Origin: Deltaproteobacteria bacterium Ga0077550
GTDB taxonomy: Bacteria > Myxococcota_A > Polyangia > Nannocystales > Nannocystaceae
Direction: 5' to 3'
Assembly: GCA_001464385.1 (NCBI GenBank)
Contig: LNFB01000093.1
Coordinates: 1 to 33,182 of the forward strand
DNA length: 33,182 bases
The notes below the pieces were generated by a model. It was not told where the DNA came from. It saw nothing but the letters and a program-made list of their open reading frames with translations, and made no database searches. This document shows positions 8,601 to 15,784 of the stretch, piece after piece (position 1 is the stretch's first letter; every line of letters starts with the position of its first letter). The translations under genes and the position numbers were made by a program.

Positions 8601-11600
8601 AGTCCGTCGAGAAGGAGCTCGACCCGCAGACCTGCGAGAAGAAGAGCGCGGCGGATCCGGTCCGCTGCAGCTTCACCGCGGCCAAGGGCGGCAGCTATCG
8701 CATCGTCGCGACCACGACCGACGACGAGGGGCGCATCAACCGCACCGAGTTCGAGCTCTGGGTGGCGGGCGGCGACCTGCCGGCGCCGCGCGACGTGGCC
8801 CAGGAGCAGGTGCTGCTGATCCCCGACGCCGAGTCGTACGAGCCCGGCCAGACCGCGAAGATCGCCGTGTCGGCGCCGTGGCCGGACGCCGAGGGCCTCG
8901 TGACGCTGCGGCGCTCGGGCATCCTCGAGACCCGCCGGCTCCGGTTCACGGGGACGTCGAGCGTGATCGAGGTCCCGATCACCGACGCGCTCACGCCCAA
9001 CGTCGTCGTGCAGGTCGACCTCGTCGGTAGCGCGGTGCGCAGGGGCCCGGACGGCAAGCCCGATCCCAAGCGGCCGCCGCGGGTCGCGTTCGCGAGCGGC
9101 AACGTGAGCCTGTCGATCCCGCCGCGGCAGCGCACGCTCGTGCTCGACGTCCGCCCCGGCGCGGCGAAGATCGAGCCCGGCGGCAAGACGACGGTCACCG
9201 TCGACGTCCGTGACACAGCGGGCAAGGCGATCGCGGACGCCGAGGTGGCGCTGGTCGTCGTCGACGAGTCCGTGCTCGCCCTGACCGGGTATCGCCTGCC
9301 CGACCCCTTGGCGGCGTTCTACTCGATGCGGGACGGTGGCGCGCGCGATCACTACCTGCGCGCGCAGGTGCTGCTCGCGACCGACACGACGATCGCCCTG
9401 GGCGGCCTCGGCGGCGACGGTGCGGCGCCTGGAGGTGGGGGCAAGCGGGCCGAGGCCAGCCTCGCGATGGCCGACGCGGCCCCGCCGGCGCCGCCCGAGT
9501 CGCCGAGCCCCGCGAGGTTCTCCCCCAAGGCCAAGGACAAGGGCGGCGAGGGCAAGGACGACGGCGGCGCGATCGCGATGCGCAGCAACTTCGACGCGCT
9601 CGCGCTGTTCACCCCGAGCGTGAAGACGGACGGCTCGGGCCACGCGAGCGTGCCGCTGAAGCTGCCCGACAACCTCACGCGCTACCGCATCATGGCGGTC
9701 GCGGTCGCGGGGACCAAGCAGTTCGGCGCGGGTGATGCCGCGATCACGGCCCGGCTCCCGCTGATGGTGCGGCCGTCGGCGCCGCGGTTCCTCAACTTCG
9801 GCGATCGCGTCGAGCTGCCGGTGGTCGTGCAGAACCAGACCGACGCGCCGATGACCGTCGACGTCGCCGTGCGGGCGCACAACGCCGAGCTCACCCGCGG
9901 CGCGGGTCGCCGCGTGCAGGTGCCCGCGAACGATCGCGTCGAGGTCCGCTTCCCGACCGCGGCCGCCTTCGCCGGCACCGCGCGCTTCCAGGTCGGCGCG
10001 GTGGCCAGCGGCACGAAGGCGTCCGACGCCGCGCAGTTCGAGCTGCCGGTGTGGACGCCCGCGACGACCGAGGCGTTTGCGACCTACGGGGAGCTCGACT
10101 CCGGCGCGGTGGCGCAGCCGGTCAAGGCCCCCGCCGGGGTGTTCCCGCAGTTCGGCGGGCTCGAGATCTCGACGACGTCGACGGCGGTCGCCGCGTTGAC
10201 CGACGCGGTGCTGTACCTGGTCGCGTATCCGTTCGAGTGCTCGGAGCAGGTCGCGTCCCGCGTGCTCGCGATCGCGGCGCTGCGCGACGTGCTCGAGGCG
10301 TTCCGCGCCGAGGGCCTGCCGCCCGCGAAGGAGCTCGTCGCCGCGGTCGATCGCGACCTCGACAAGCTGAAGCGGATGCAGACCGACGACGGCGGGTTCT
10401 CGTTCTGGGGCCGCGGCTGGCCGTCGTGGCCGTACCTGACGATCCACGTGACGCACGCGCTCGAGCGCGCACGCCTCGAGGGCTTCAAGGTCGACAAGTC
10501 GATGCTCGAGACGGCGCGCACGTACCTGCGCGACGTCGAGAAGCACATCCCCGGCGACTACCCGGTGGAGGTCAAGCGCGCGATCCGGGCCTACGCCCTG
10601 TACGTGCTCGCGGTCGGCGGCTCGCCCGACGTCCGCAAGGCCCACGCGCTGCTCGACACGGCCGAGCTCGACAAGCACCCGCTCGAGCTGGTCGCGTGGC
10701 TGCTGCCGACGTTCGCGGGCGACCCCGACTCGCGCAAGACCGTCGCCGCGATCCACAAGCTGCTGCGCAGCAAGGTCAGCGAGACCGCCGCGGGCGCCCA
10801 CTTCGCGACGTCGTACTCCGACGGCGCGCACCTGCTGCTGCACTCGGATCGCCGCGTCGACGCCATCCTGCTCGAGGGGCTCATCGCCTCGGATCCCAAG
10901 AGCGATCTGATCCCGAAGCTCGTCCGCGGGCTGCTCGATCACCGCGTCGCGGGCCGCTGGTCGAGCACACAGGAGAACGGCTTCGTGCTGGTCGGCCTCG
11001 ATCGCTACTTCGACGTCTACGAGAAGGCGACGCCGGACTTCGTGGCCAAGGCGTGGCTCGGCAAGGACTACGCGGGCGACCACGCGTTCCGTGGGCGCAC
11101 GACCGAGACCCACCGCATCGACATCCCGATGGACTGGCTCGCGGGATCCAAGGCCAAGGACGGGGCCGACCTGGTGCTGTCGAAGACGGGCGCCGGCCGG
11201 CTCTACTACCGCGTGGGGATGCGCTACGCCCCGCGCGACCTGAAGATGCCGGCGTACGACGCCGGGTTCGCGGTGACCCGCCGCTACGAGGCCGTCGACG
11301 ATCCGGCCGACGTGCGCCGCGACGACGACGGCACGTGGCGGATCAAGGCCGGCGCGCGCGTGCGCGTGCGGCTCGAGATGGTCGCCGAGGCGCGGCGCTA
11401 CCACGTCGCGCTGGTCGACCCGCTCCCCGCGGGCCTCGAGCCTGTCAACCCCGCGCTCGCGACCTCGGGCGCGCTGCCCAGCGATCCCAAGGGCGATGGA
11501 GGCGGCGACCGCTGGTGGTGGTGGTGGCGGACCTGGTACGAGCACCAGAACCTCCGCGACGAGCGGGTCGAGGCCTTCACCTCGCTGCTCTGGGAGGGCG

Positions 11601-11731
11601 TCCACGACTACGACTACGTCGCGCGGGCCACGACGCCGGGCGAGTTCGTCGTGCCGCCGCCGAAGGCCGAGGAGATGTATCACCCCGAGACGTTCGGCCG
11701 CGGCGCGAGCGATCGCGTCATCGTAGAGTGA
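5672..11731 (+). CDS. Alpha-2-macroglobulin family lipoprotein (thioester protease trap)
   Basis: A 2019-residue envelope protein of the bacterial alpha-2-macroglobulin (YfhM-like) family, which covalently traps foreign proteases in the periplasm. The start MRVRSTKFILGALFVLSVLSC gives a lipoprotein signal with Cys21 lipidated; earlier in-frame starts add a Pro/Arg-rich stretch with no signal. Ig-like macroglobulin domains follow (PLEVTRFAPEGAVPMAPHVS, then FVEFDQAIDP). The A2M_N-type domain has HLYRPGEEVHVKGWIRN. A Gly/Pro/Ala/Lys-rich exposed linker (about 9400-9570) may be a protease-sensitive segment. The A2M domain has FDALALFTPSVKTD and LPDNLTRYRIMAVAV. The thioester is intact: YPFECSEQVASR contains the CxEQ motif, with Cys1523. 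Alpha-alpha toroid repeats of the thioester domain follow (TDDGGFSFWGRG, WSSTQENGFVLVGL). The C terminus is the receptor-binding-like domain. The usual partner pbpC is not adjacent. Family assignment is very secure; the role is from the family. Confidence 0.95.
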   Translation: MRVRSTKFILGALFVLSVLSCRGKKDGPLAMIDPDDAAPPVRTGDEPGLTITLGHADADGGKAARPKLAEATVLGEADTAKVLARLPKLPASPDDTKDFAMRPGSAPPPTTGATVLGAFPPKASPPAVAARPSGPLEVTRFAPEGAVPMAPHVSISFSQPMVEVTSVAELAAKDVPVKLSPTPAGKWRWVGAKTLMFEPAERLPMATRYRVEIPAGTRSAVGTKTAKATAFDFQTPPPTVKQLYPQGQPTRLRPVIFVEFDQAIDPAKVAPMIELGVGRKGRAVRLAKPEEIAGDEVVRTLAEQAMKDRWLAVVPVDALPSDSRVQITLGPKVPSAEGPELSAAAERFEFSTYGPMRIAAHRCGYDGNCPPDQPFEIEFTNPIDPKKFDAAMVKAEPAIDDMRVEVWGQNMVVSGRTKGRTKYQVTVSETVPDMFGQRLGKADTLTFRVGAAPESLSAQGSGLVVLDPAAGPEFAVYSTNHKKLRVRAYTVDPDDWRDYLAMIERIGRDSRDVKPPGTRAFDKEIDVRRDDDAMVETLVDLRPALKGGLGHVIVIVEPPGKPKEPWMQQRVVAWVQATKLGLSAHVDGEQMLVWTTSLDGGKPEAGVAVELGGGTKADSDKDGLARLVLPGKAAPVVVARKGNDVAFLPEAVWWWSAGDGSWKKSTRGDELHWYVFDDRHLYRPGEEVHVKGWIRNVQGDKGGDVTAAAGLRDVAYTLTDSQGNKIKSGTLTLNAFGAFDTVLALPKTMNLGGASLVLTAKGAKKGLMGAEYWHSFDVQEFRRPEYEVTTALDEGPHVVGGRAVATVSAKYYAGGGLPNAAVDWRVTSMPGSYQPPGHDGWLFGKIEPWWCFWRGWGPYTPDPAREPKSSTFTTTTDGAGEHRLAIDFVSVNPARAMSVTAEATVTDVNRQAWSSTTSTVVHPASRYIGLKSERAFVQAGEAIEIDAVVADIDGKRAIGAPVALRAVRLEWQQEKGESVEKELDPQTCEKKSAADPVRCSFTAAKGGSYRIVATTTDDEGRINRTEFELWVAGGDLPAPRDVAQEQVLLIPDAESYEPGQTAKIAVSAPWPDAEGLVTLRRSGILETRRLRFTGTSSVIEVPITDALTPNVVVQVDLVGSAVRRGPDGKPDPKRPPRVAFASGNVSLSIPPRQRTLVLDVRPGAAKIEPGGKTTVTVDVRDTAGKAIADAEVALVVVDESVLALTGYRLPDPLAAFYSMRDGGARDHYLRAQVLLATDTTIALGGLGGDGAAPGGGGKRAEASLAMADAAPPAPPESPSPARFSPKAKDKGGEGKDDGGAIAMRSNFDALALFTPSVKTDGSGHASVPLKLPDNLTRYRIMAVAVAGTKQFGAGDAAITARLPLMVRPSAPRFLNFGDRVELPVVVQNQTDAPMTVDVAVRAHNAELTRGAGRRVQVPANDRVEVRFPTAAAFAGTARFQVGAVASGTKASDAAQFELPVWTPATTEAFATYGELDSGAVAQPVKAPAGVFPQFGGLEISTTSTAVAALTDAVLYLVAYPFECSEQVASRVLAIAALRDVLEAFRAEGLPPAKELVAAVDRDLDKLKRMQTDDGGFSFWGRGWPSWPYLTIHVTHALERARLEGFKVDKSMLETARTYLRDVEKHIPGDYPVEVKRAIRAYALYVLAVGGSPDVRKAHALLDTAELDKHPLELVAWLLPTFAGDPDSRKTVAAIHKLLRSKVSETAAGAHFATSYSDGAHLLLHSDRRVDAILLEGLIASDPKSDLIPKLVRGLLDHRVAGRWSSTQENGFVLVGLDRYFDVYEKATPDFVAKAWLGKDYAGDHAFRGRTTETHRIDIPMDWLAGSKAKDGADLVLSKTGAGRLYYRVGMRYAPRDLKMPAYDAGFAVTRRYEAVDDPADVRRDDDGTWRIKAGARVRVRLEMVAEARRYHVALVDPLPAGLEPVNPALATSGALPSDPKGDGGGDRWWWWWRTWYEHQNLRDERVEAFTSLLWEGVHDYDYVARATTPGEFVVPPPKAEEMYHPETFGRGASDRVIVE

Positions 11732-11749
11732 TGGGTGGAGTGACGGGGT

Positions 11750-11869
11750 GGTTCCCCCCCGCCGCGACGCGGGTGGGAACCTTCGCACACCGTCGGGCGA
11801 AGCTCCGCGTGGGGGGGGCGAGGACGCGGCCGGATCGGCCGCGGCGGCCCTCCGCATCCACGGAGCTTC
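11750..11869 (+). promoter_or_regulatory. Structured leader with alternative hairpins that can hide the ribosome binding site
   Basis: Three pairings are visible in the leader of the next gene. (1) GGTTCCC 11750-11756 pairs with GGGAACC 11775-11781, extended inward by CCC/GGG past one mismatch. (2) CTTCGC 11781-11786 pairs with GCGAAG 11797-11802. (3) GAAGCTCCG 11799-11807 pairs with CGGAGCTTC 11861-11869, extended by TGG/CCA past a two-base bulge, and encloses GCGGCCG-GAT-CGGCCGC (11826-11842). Stem 3 contains GGAG 11862-11865, the Shine-Dalgarno site 5 bases before ATG 11871. Stems 2 and 3 share 11799-11802, so they exclude each other. No T run follows, so control would be at translation. 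No known riboswitch class was recognised. Confidence 0.45.
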
Positions 11870-11870
11870 C

Positions 11871-13670
11871 ATGCGACGCACGTTCTCCTCGGCCCTCGCA
11901 ATCGCGGCCCTCGTCCTGTGCATTCCGGCCTGTACGCCGGCCTCCAGCGACGATCCCGAGACCTGGGAGTTCCCGGCCTGGGGCACCAAGGGCGATCAGA
12001 TCGGCACCGCGCTGACCGTGACGCACGACGCGTCGGCCCAGGTGTTCGATGGCTACAACCGGGTCGTCGACGCGGCGATCCGTAGGAATTGCGTACTGCC
12101 CGAGGACGGCGGGCTCGCGGTCGCGGACTTCCGCGCTGGCGGGGACGTGATCGACACCGAGCTGCAGTACCTGAGCAGCCGCAAGCAGCTCGAGCAGGCG
12201 CTCGACATCGACGCGCAGGCCAAGCTCGCCCTCGGGCCGCTGTCGGGCTCGGGCCAGGTCGGCCTGGGGCAGTCGTTCCGCAGCTCGGATCGCACGGTGT
12301 CGATCCTGCTGCGATCGCGGCACGTGTACACCGTCATCAACCAGCAGGCCCACGAGCTCACCGACGGCGCGCTCGCGACCCTGCAGAGCGACCCGGCGCA
12401 GTTCATCCGCGAGTGCGGCACCGAGTACATCGCGGGCGTCGCCCACGGCGCCGAGCTGGTGATGCTGATCCAGATCGAGTCGAGCACGCTCGACAAGAAG
12501 CTGCAGGTCGAGTCGAAGCTCGCGGCCTCGGGCATCAAGGCCGGACCGGCGACGCTCGACGCCTCGCTCGGCAGCAAGTTCGCCAGCGCGCTGGCCGACG
12601 AGTCGGCGGAGGTCTCGGTGTTCGTGCAGTCGCGCGGCTTCGTGCCGTCGGTCGATCTCGCCGCGCTGTCGAAGCTCGACGGCGACGCGTTCGCGGTCGC
12701 GGCCGAGGCCCAGAAGCAGCTGCGTGCTTCCGTCGAGCTCGACAAGTGCCACGACCAGGGCGCCGCAGGCCCCGGGGCGTGCGGGGGCGCGCCGGCCCGC
12801 GGCTACCTCGCCAACGGCGCCCGCGTGGCGGTGCCGATGGGGATCCTCCGCCAGGAGTTCCAGCGCACCGGCAACTTCCCCAGCACGTCGGTCGTCGTCG
12901 ACGCGATGCTCGCGTCGGCCCGCGCCGCGGACCAGGCCAACGCGGTGATCGAGGACTTCGCCGAGCTGTACGACGCGGTGCTGTCGATCCACGCCGACGA
13001 GGCCGGCGCGATGGTCGACGGCGGCCGCCCGTTCGATTTCGGCATCTACGACACGACCCCGGTGATGCGCGAGGACTTCACCTACGACGAGTGGACCGAT
13101 CACGCCGCGGGTTGGGCCGAGACCTTCGATCCCGGAGGTGGCGAGGCGATCGATCGGCTGAGCGCCGCGCTGCAGCCGTGCTGGAGTCGCGCCGAGTTCG
13201 GGGACTTCAGCGACTGCGCGACCAAGCCCGGCCAGACCGACGACGGAAAGGCCCTGTTGGCGCTGTTCGCCGAGTACGACGAGGCCCGCGTGCGGCCGGT
13301 GTCGTACGCCAGCGCCGTGAACCCGACGACGCACGGCGACGCGCTGGGCTCGTGCCCGAAGGCGTGGCGGCTGCCGACCAAGGCCGAGGCGAGCCGGCTG
13401 TGGTACGCGATCGAGCGCAGCCCCGACGTCGCGGCCCCCACGGCGGACGACGGGATCCTGCAGGCCCACCGTGCCGCGTGGTACGAGGACGCGGGCCAGG
13501 ACTGCGCGGCCGATGAAGGCGCGTACCTCGAGCGTCTCGCCGACGGCACCTTCCACACCGGCTGCTACGCCAGCGGCGGGGTGTTCTCGAGCTCGATGCG
13601 ACTGCCCGCGCTGTGCGTGCCGAAGACGGGGCTGTGGGGCACGGCCGTGCCCAAGCTCCCGACGAACTAG
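11871..13670 (+). CDS. Lipoprotein with MACPF-like motif and Cys-rich C-terminal domain
   Basis: A 599-residue lipoprotein starting MRRTFSSALAIAALVLCIPAC (Cys21 lipidated). Start chosen for the lipobox and for GGAG 5 bases upstream. Residues 40-270 include FIRECGTEYIAGVAHGAEL (CGTEY near 182-186), which resembles the YGTHY-x6-GG signature of membrane-attack-complex/perforin proteins. It is followed by strand-like stretches (LVMLIQIESSTLDKKLQ, AEVSVFVQSRGF). In pore formers the corresponding segments insert into membranes; Thr is kept here, His is replaced by Glu and the GG by HG. The C-terminal part has SCPKAWRLPTKAEASRL, a phrase seen in DUF1566/FGE-like extracellular domains. Paired Cys residues occur throughout (KCHDQG, PCWSRA, DCATKP). 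It follows the alpha-2-macroglobulin gene by 139 bases on the same strand. The MACPF link is tentative; a non-lytic surface role is equally possible. Confidence 0.8.
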   Translation: MRRTFSSALAIAALVLCIPACTPASSDDPETWEFPAWGTKGDQIGTALTVTHDASAQVFDGYNRVVDAAIRRNCVLPEDGGLAVADFRAGGDVIDTELQYLSSRKQLEQALDIDAQAKLALGPLSGSGQVGLGQSFRSSDRTVSILLRSRHVYTVINQQAHELTDGALATLQSDPAQFIRECGTEYIAGVAHGAELVMLIQIESSTLDKKLQVESKLAASGIKAGPATLDASLGSKFASALADESAEVSVFVQSRGFVPSVDLAALSKLDGDAFAVAAEAQKQLRASVELDKCHDQGAAGPGACGGAPARGYLANGARVAVPMGILRQEFQRTGNFPSTSVVVDAMLASARAADQANAVIEDFAELYDAVLSIHADEAGAMVDGGRPFDFGIYDTTPVMREDFTYDEWTDHAAGWAETFDPGGGEAIDRLSAALQPCWSRAEFGDFSDCATKPGQTDDGKALLALFAEYDEARVRPVSYASAVNPTTHGDALGSCPKAWRLPTKAEASRLWYAIERSPDVAAPTADDGILQAHRAAWYEDAGQDCAADEGAYLERLADGTFHTGCYASGGVFSSSMRLPALCVPKTGLWGTAVPKLPTN

Positions 13671-13683
13671 ACGCGACGGCGTC

Positions 13684-15075
13684 TCACCGCGGTGACGTCA
13701 GCACCGAGCGCAGGATGCCGCTCGGATCCAACAGCGCCTTGGCCCGCCGCCAGTCGTCGTAGCGCGCACCGTAGTGGGCGCGCCAGGCCGCGTCGTCGGG
13801 CTCGAACAGCCAGCCCGACAGGTAGCGCTTGCCGCCGATGCCGAGCAGCGCATCGTGGGCGCGGCGCAGGGCGTCGAGCGCGATGGGCTGGAACGGCGCG
13901 GGCACGCCCACGGGCAGGATCGCCAGGCCGACGATCGGGGCGACGGGCAGCATCACGAACGCGGGTCGCGGCACGTCGGCGACCGGCATGACGCGGTGGC
14001 CATCGCCGAGGAAGACCGGCAGCGTCGGGATCAGCTCGGGCAGCAGCGCCGTGGCGGCGTCGGCGGGCAGCGTGCACTCGAGCCACGGGTGGACCTGCTG
14101 CCACGCCCCGGTCGCGCGCATGAACTCGAAGCGCAGATCGTAGCGCGAAGCATACTCGACGCTGTCGCTGTCCTCGACGTGGAGGACCTCGCGGTGGTGC
14201 AGGCCGTGCAGCGGGTCGACGCTCGGCGCGTCGTCGTCGAACTCCATCGACACGTGCAGGCCGCCGAACCACCGGGCGAACGGGACGCGGCGCCCCTGTG
14301 GCCCGCGACGCACGCCCTGCAGCGCGGCCGAGGCGAAGCCCTCGAGGTGGACGCACCACGGCTCGGCCATGATGCGGCGCTCGTCGGCGATCATCGTCGC
14401 GAGGTCGTCGTAGAGCAGGCAGTGCGTGCGCGTGGTCCGGCCCAGCGGCCGCAGGCGCAGCTCGACCTCGCAGAGGAAGCCGAACTGTCCGAGCCCGCCG
14501 AGGACCGCATCGTAGACCTCGCGGCGATCCTGCGGACCGGCGACGACCTGTTCGCCCGCGCCGGTGACCGCGGTGAACGACTCGACCGACGAGACCGCGA
14601 AGCCGCGCTGGTGACTCGTGCTGCCGATGCCACCCGCCGACAGCGTCCCCCCGACGCTGAGCTCGAGGTTGAACGGCATCACCGCGGGCGCCAGCCCGTG
14701 GGCCGACGTGGCCGCGAGGAGCTGTCGCCACGACACCGCCGCGCCGCAGCGCGCGATGGCCCGCGCCGGATCGATGGTGATCCCGCCGAAGGCCCGCATG
14801 TCGACGCCGATCCCGCCCTGCGGCACCGCCTGGCCGCTCTGGCTGTAGCCGAGGGTTCGGGGGGTCAAGGCGACGGACTCGGCCCGCGCGAGCTCGACGA
14901 GGGCGCAGAGCGCATCGACGTGCTCGGGCCGCGCGACCGCGTGGGCACGCCCGACGACGAGGCCACCGAAGTCGCGCTCGACCTCCCGCGCCTCGGGCCC
15001 GTGCGCGACGGTGAGCCCGGGGATGGCGTGCAGCCGCCGCGACGCGGTCTCGGACAGGGGCGTGTCTTCGGTCAT
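13684..15075 (-). CDS. FAD-dependent oxidoreductase, cytokinin-dehydrogenase-like (VAO/PCMH fold)
   Basis: A 463-residue flavoprotein, third gene of the prenyltransferase operon, starting 28 bases after the diiron gene. The FAD domain (residues 35-215) has LTPRTLGYSQSGQA, SVGGTLSAGGIGSTSHQRG and AVLGGLGQFGFLCEVELRL. These follow plant and bacterial cytokinin dehydrogenases closely (GHS..GQA, SVGGTLSNAGI, VLGGLGQFGI). Two key positions differ. Tyr77 replaces the His of GHS that covalently holds FAD, so FAD is probably bound non-covalently. The Asp that acts as catalytic base just before the VGGTLS segment appears to be replaced by a hydrophobic residue (MPFNLELSVGG). The C-terminal half is the substrate-binding cap and ends YDDWRRAKALLDPSGIL, as usual in the family. 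It probably oxidises a C-N, C-C or alcohol bond in the prenylated product; true cytokinin oxidation is doubtful. There is no signal peptide, so it is cytoplasmic. Confidence 0.88.
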   Translation of the reverse strand: MTEDTPLSETASRRLHAIPGLTVAHGPEAREVERDFGGLVVGRAHAVARPEHVDALCALVELARAESVALTPRTLGYSQSGQAVPQGGIGVDMRAFGGITIDPARAIARCGAAVSWRQLLAATSAHGLAPAVMPFNLELSVGGTLSAGGIGSTSHQRGFAVSSVESFTAVTGAGEQVVAGPQDRREVYDAVLGGLGQFGFLCEVELRLRPLGRTTRTHCLLYDDLATMIADERRIMAEPWCVHLEGFASAALQGVRRGPQGRRVPFARWFGGLHVSMEFDDDAPSVDPLHGLHHREVLHVEDSDSVEYASRYDLRFEFMRATGAWQQVHPWLECTLPADAATALLPELIPTLPVFLGDGHRVMPVADVPRPAFVMLPVAPIVGLAILPVGVPAPFQPIALDALRRAHDALLGIGGKRYLSGWLFEPDDAAWRAHYGARYDDWRRAKALLDPSGILRSVLTSPR

Positions 15076-15103
15076 GGTCGAGCCCGGGGGTGTGCGACGC
15101 GCG

Positions 15104-15784
15104 TCAGGGCGCCGGCGCGTGGTGGGCGGTGTGCAGGTGCGTGGCGAAGCGGGCGAAGTATCCGAAGCAGCGCCGCACGAGCGCGACCGCGGCCTCGAAG
15201 TTGGCGTCGTCGAGGGGGATCGATCGGATCGCGTGGGCGCCGGCCTCGGTGAACATGTCGTGGTCCGACTCGACCTGCTCGTGCGAGCGCGCGAAGTACC
15301 GCAGGGGCCGGTCGTATCGCGCCCGCTCGAGCAGGCCGTTGACCCGGTAGAAGAACGTCGCGCCCACCGCCTCGAGCACGAGCGGGACGGTCAGGCGCAG
15401 GCGATCGTCGTCGGCGGAGAGGACCTCGGAGAGCATGGCGTACGACAGGTCGCGCGCCGCCCGGTGGTGCGCGGCGAACACCCACGGGACGTCGCGGACG
15501 CAGTCGAGCTCGATCATGTCGGTGGCGAACCACTGCTCGTGCCCGGAATCCTCGTCGCGGTGCCGCCCGGCGATCTCGCGCAGGTGCGGATCGACGATCC
15601 CCTCGTGCGACAGCCGAAGCATGTCCTGGAAGGCGAACACGTAGAAGTAGAGGTTCGGCGCGAAGCGGCGCAGGTCCTCGACGTCGCTCGACGCGTCGAG
15701 CATGCGCAGGAACGCGTGGTCGGAGAAGCCGCGGCGCTGATCATCGACCTCGCGCATCACGTCGGCCATGGTCTTGTTCGTCAT
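15104..15784 (-). CDS. Haem-oxygenase-like diiron enzyme (iron-containing redox enzyme family)
   Basis: A 226-residue all-helical protein, second gene of the operon. Its start overlaps the prenyltransferase stop as ATGA. Likely metal-binding helices are HRDEDSGHEQWF (Glu78, His82), the helix around Glu138 (LVLEAVGATFFYR), and RSHEQVESDHDMF. The last gives His168-x3-Glu172-x2-His175, the H-x3-D/E-x2-H pattern of haem-oxygenase-like diiron oxidases and oxygenases (HDO; relatives include UndA, BesC and SznF). Those enzymes use O2 to cleave, desaturate or N-oxygenate amino acids and fatty acids. It could instead be a TenA- or PqqC-like member without metal, but the clustered His/Glu residues argue for iron. 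Its substrate is unknown; the operon suggests an amino acid or prenylated indole. Cytoplasmic, with no signal peptide. Confidence 0.85.
   Translation of the reverse strand: MTNKTMADVMREVDDQRRGFSDHAFLRMLDASSDVEDLRRFAPNLYFYVFAFQDMLRLSHEGIVDPHLREIAGRHRDEDSGHEQWFATDMIELDCVRDVPWVFAAHHRAARDLSYAMLSEVLSADDDRLRLTVPLVLEAVGATFFYRVNGLLERARYDRPLRYFARSHEQVESDHDMFTEAGAHAIRSIPLDDANFEAAVALVRRCFGYFARFATHLHTAHHAPAP

Noticed and set aside
5729..11989. A very long open frame antisense to the alpha-2-macroglobulin gene
   Set aside because: High GC leaves few stops in antisense frames. Its product is Arg/Ala/Leu-rich without domains, while the forward frame has clear family motifs.
13684..13695. TCACCGCGGTGA palindrome at the end of the flavoprotein gene as an operator
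   Set aside because: It contains the stop codon between two convergent genes, where an operator is unlikely; short G/C palindromes are frequent by chance here.
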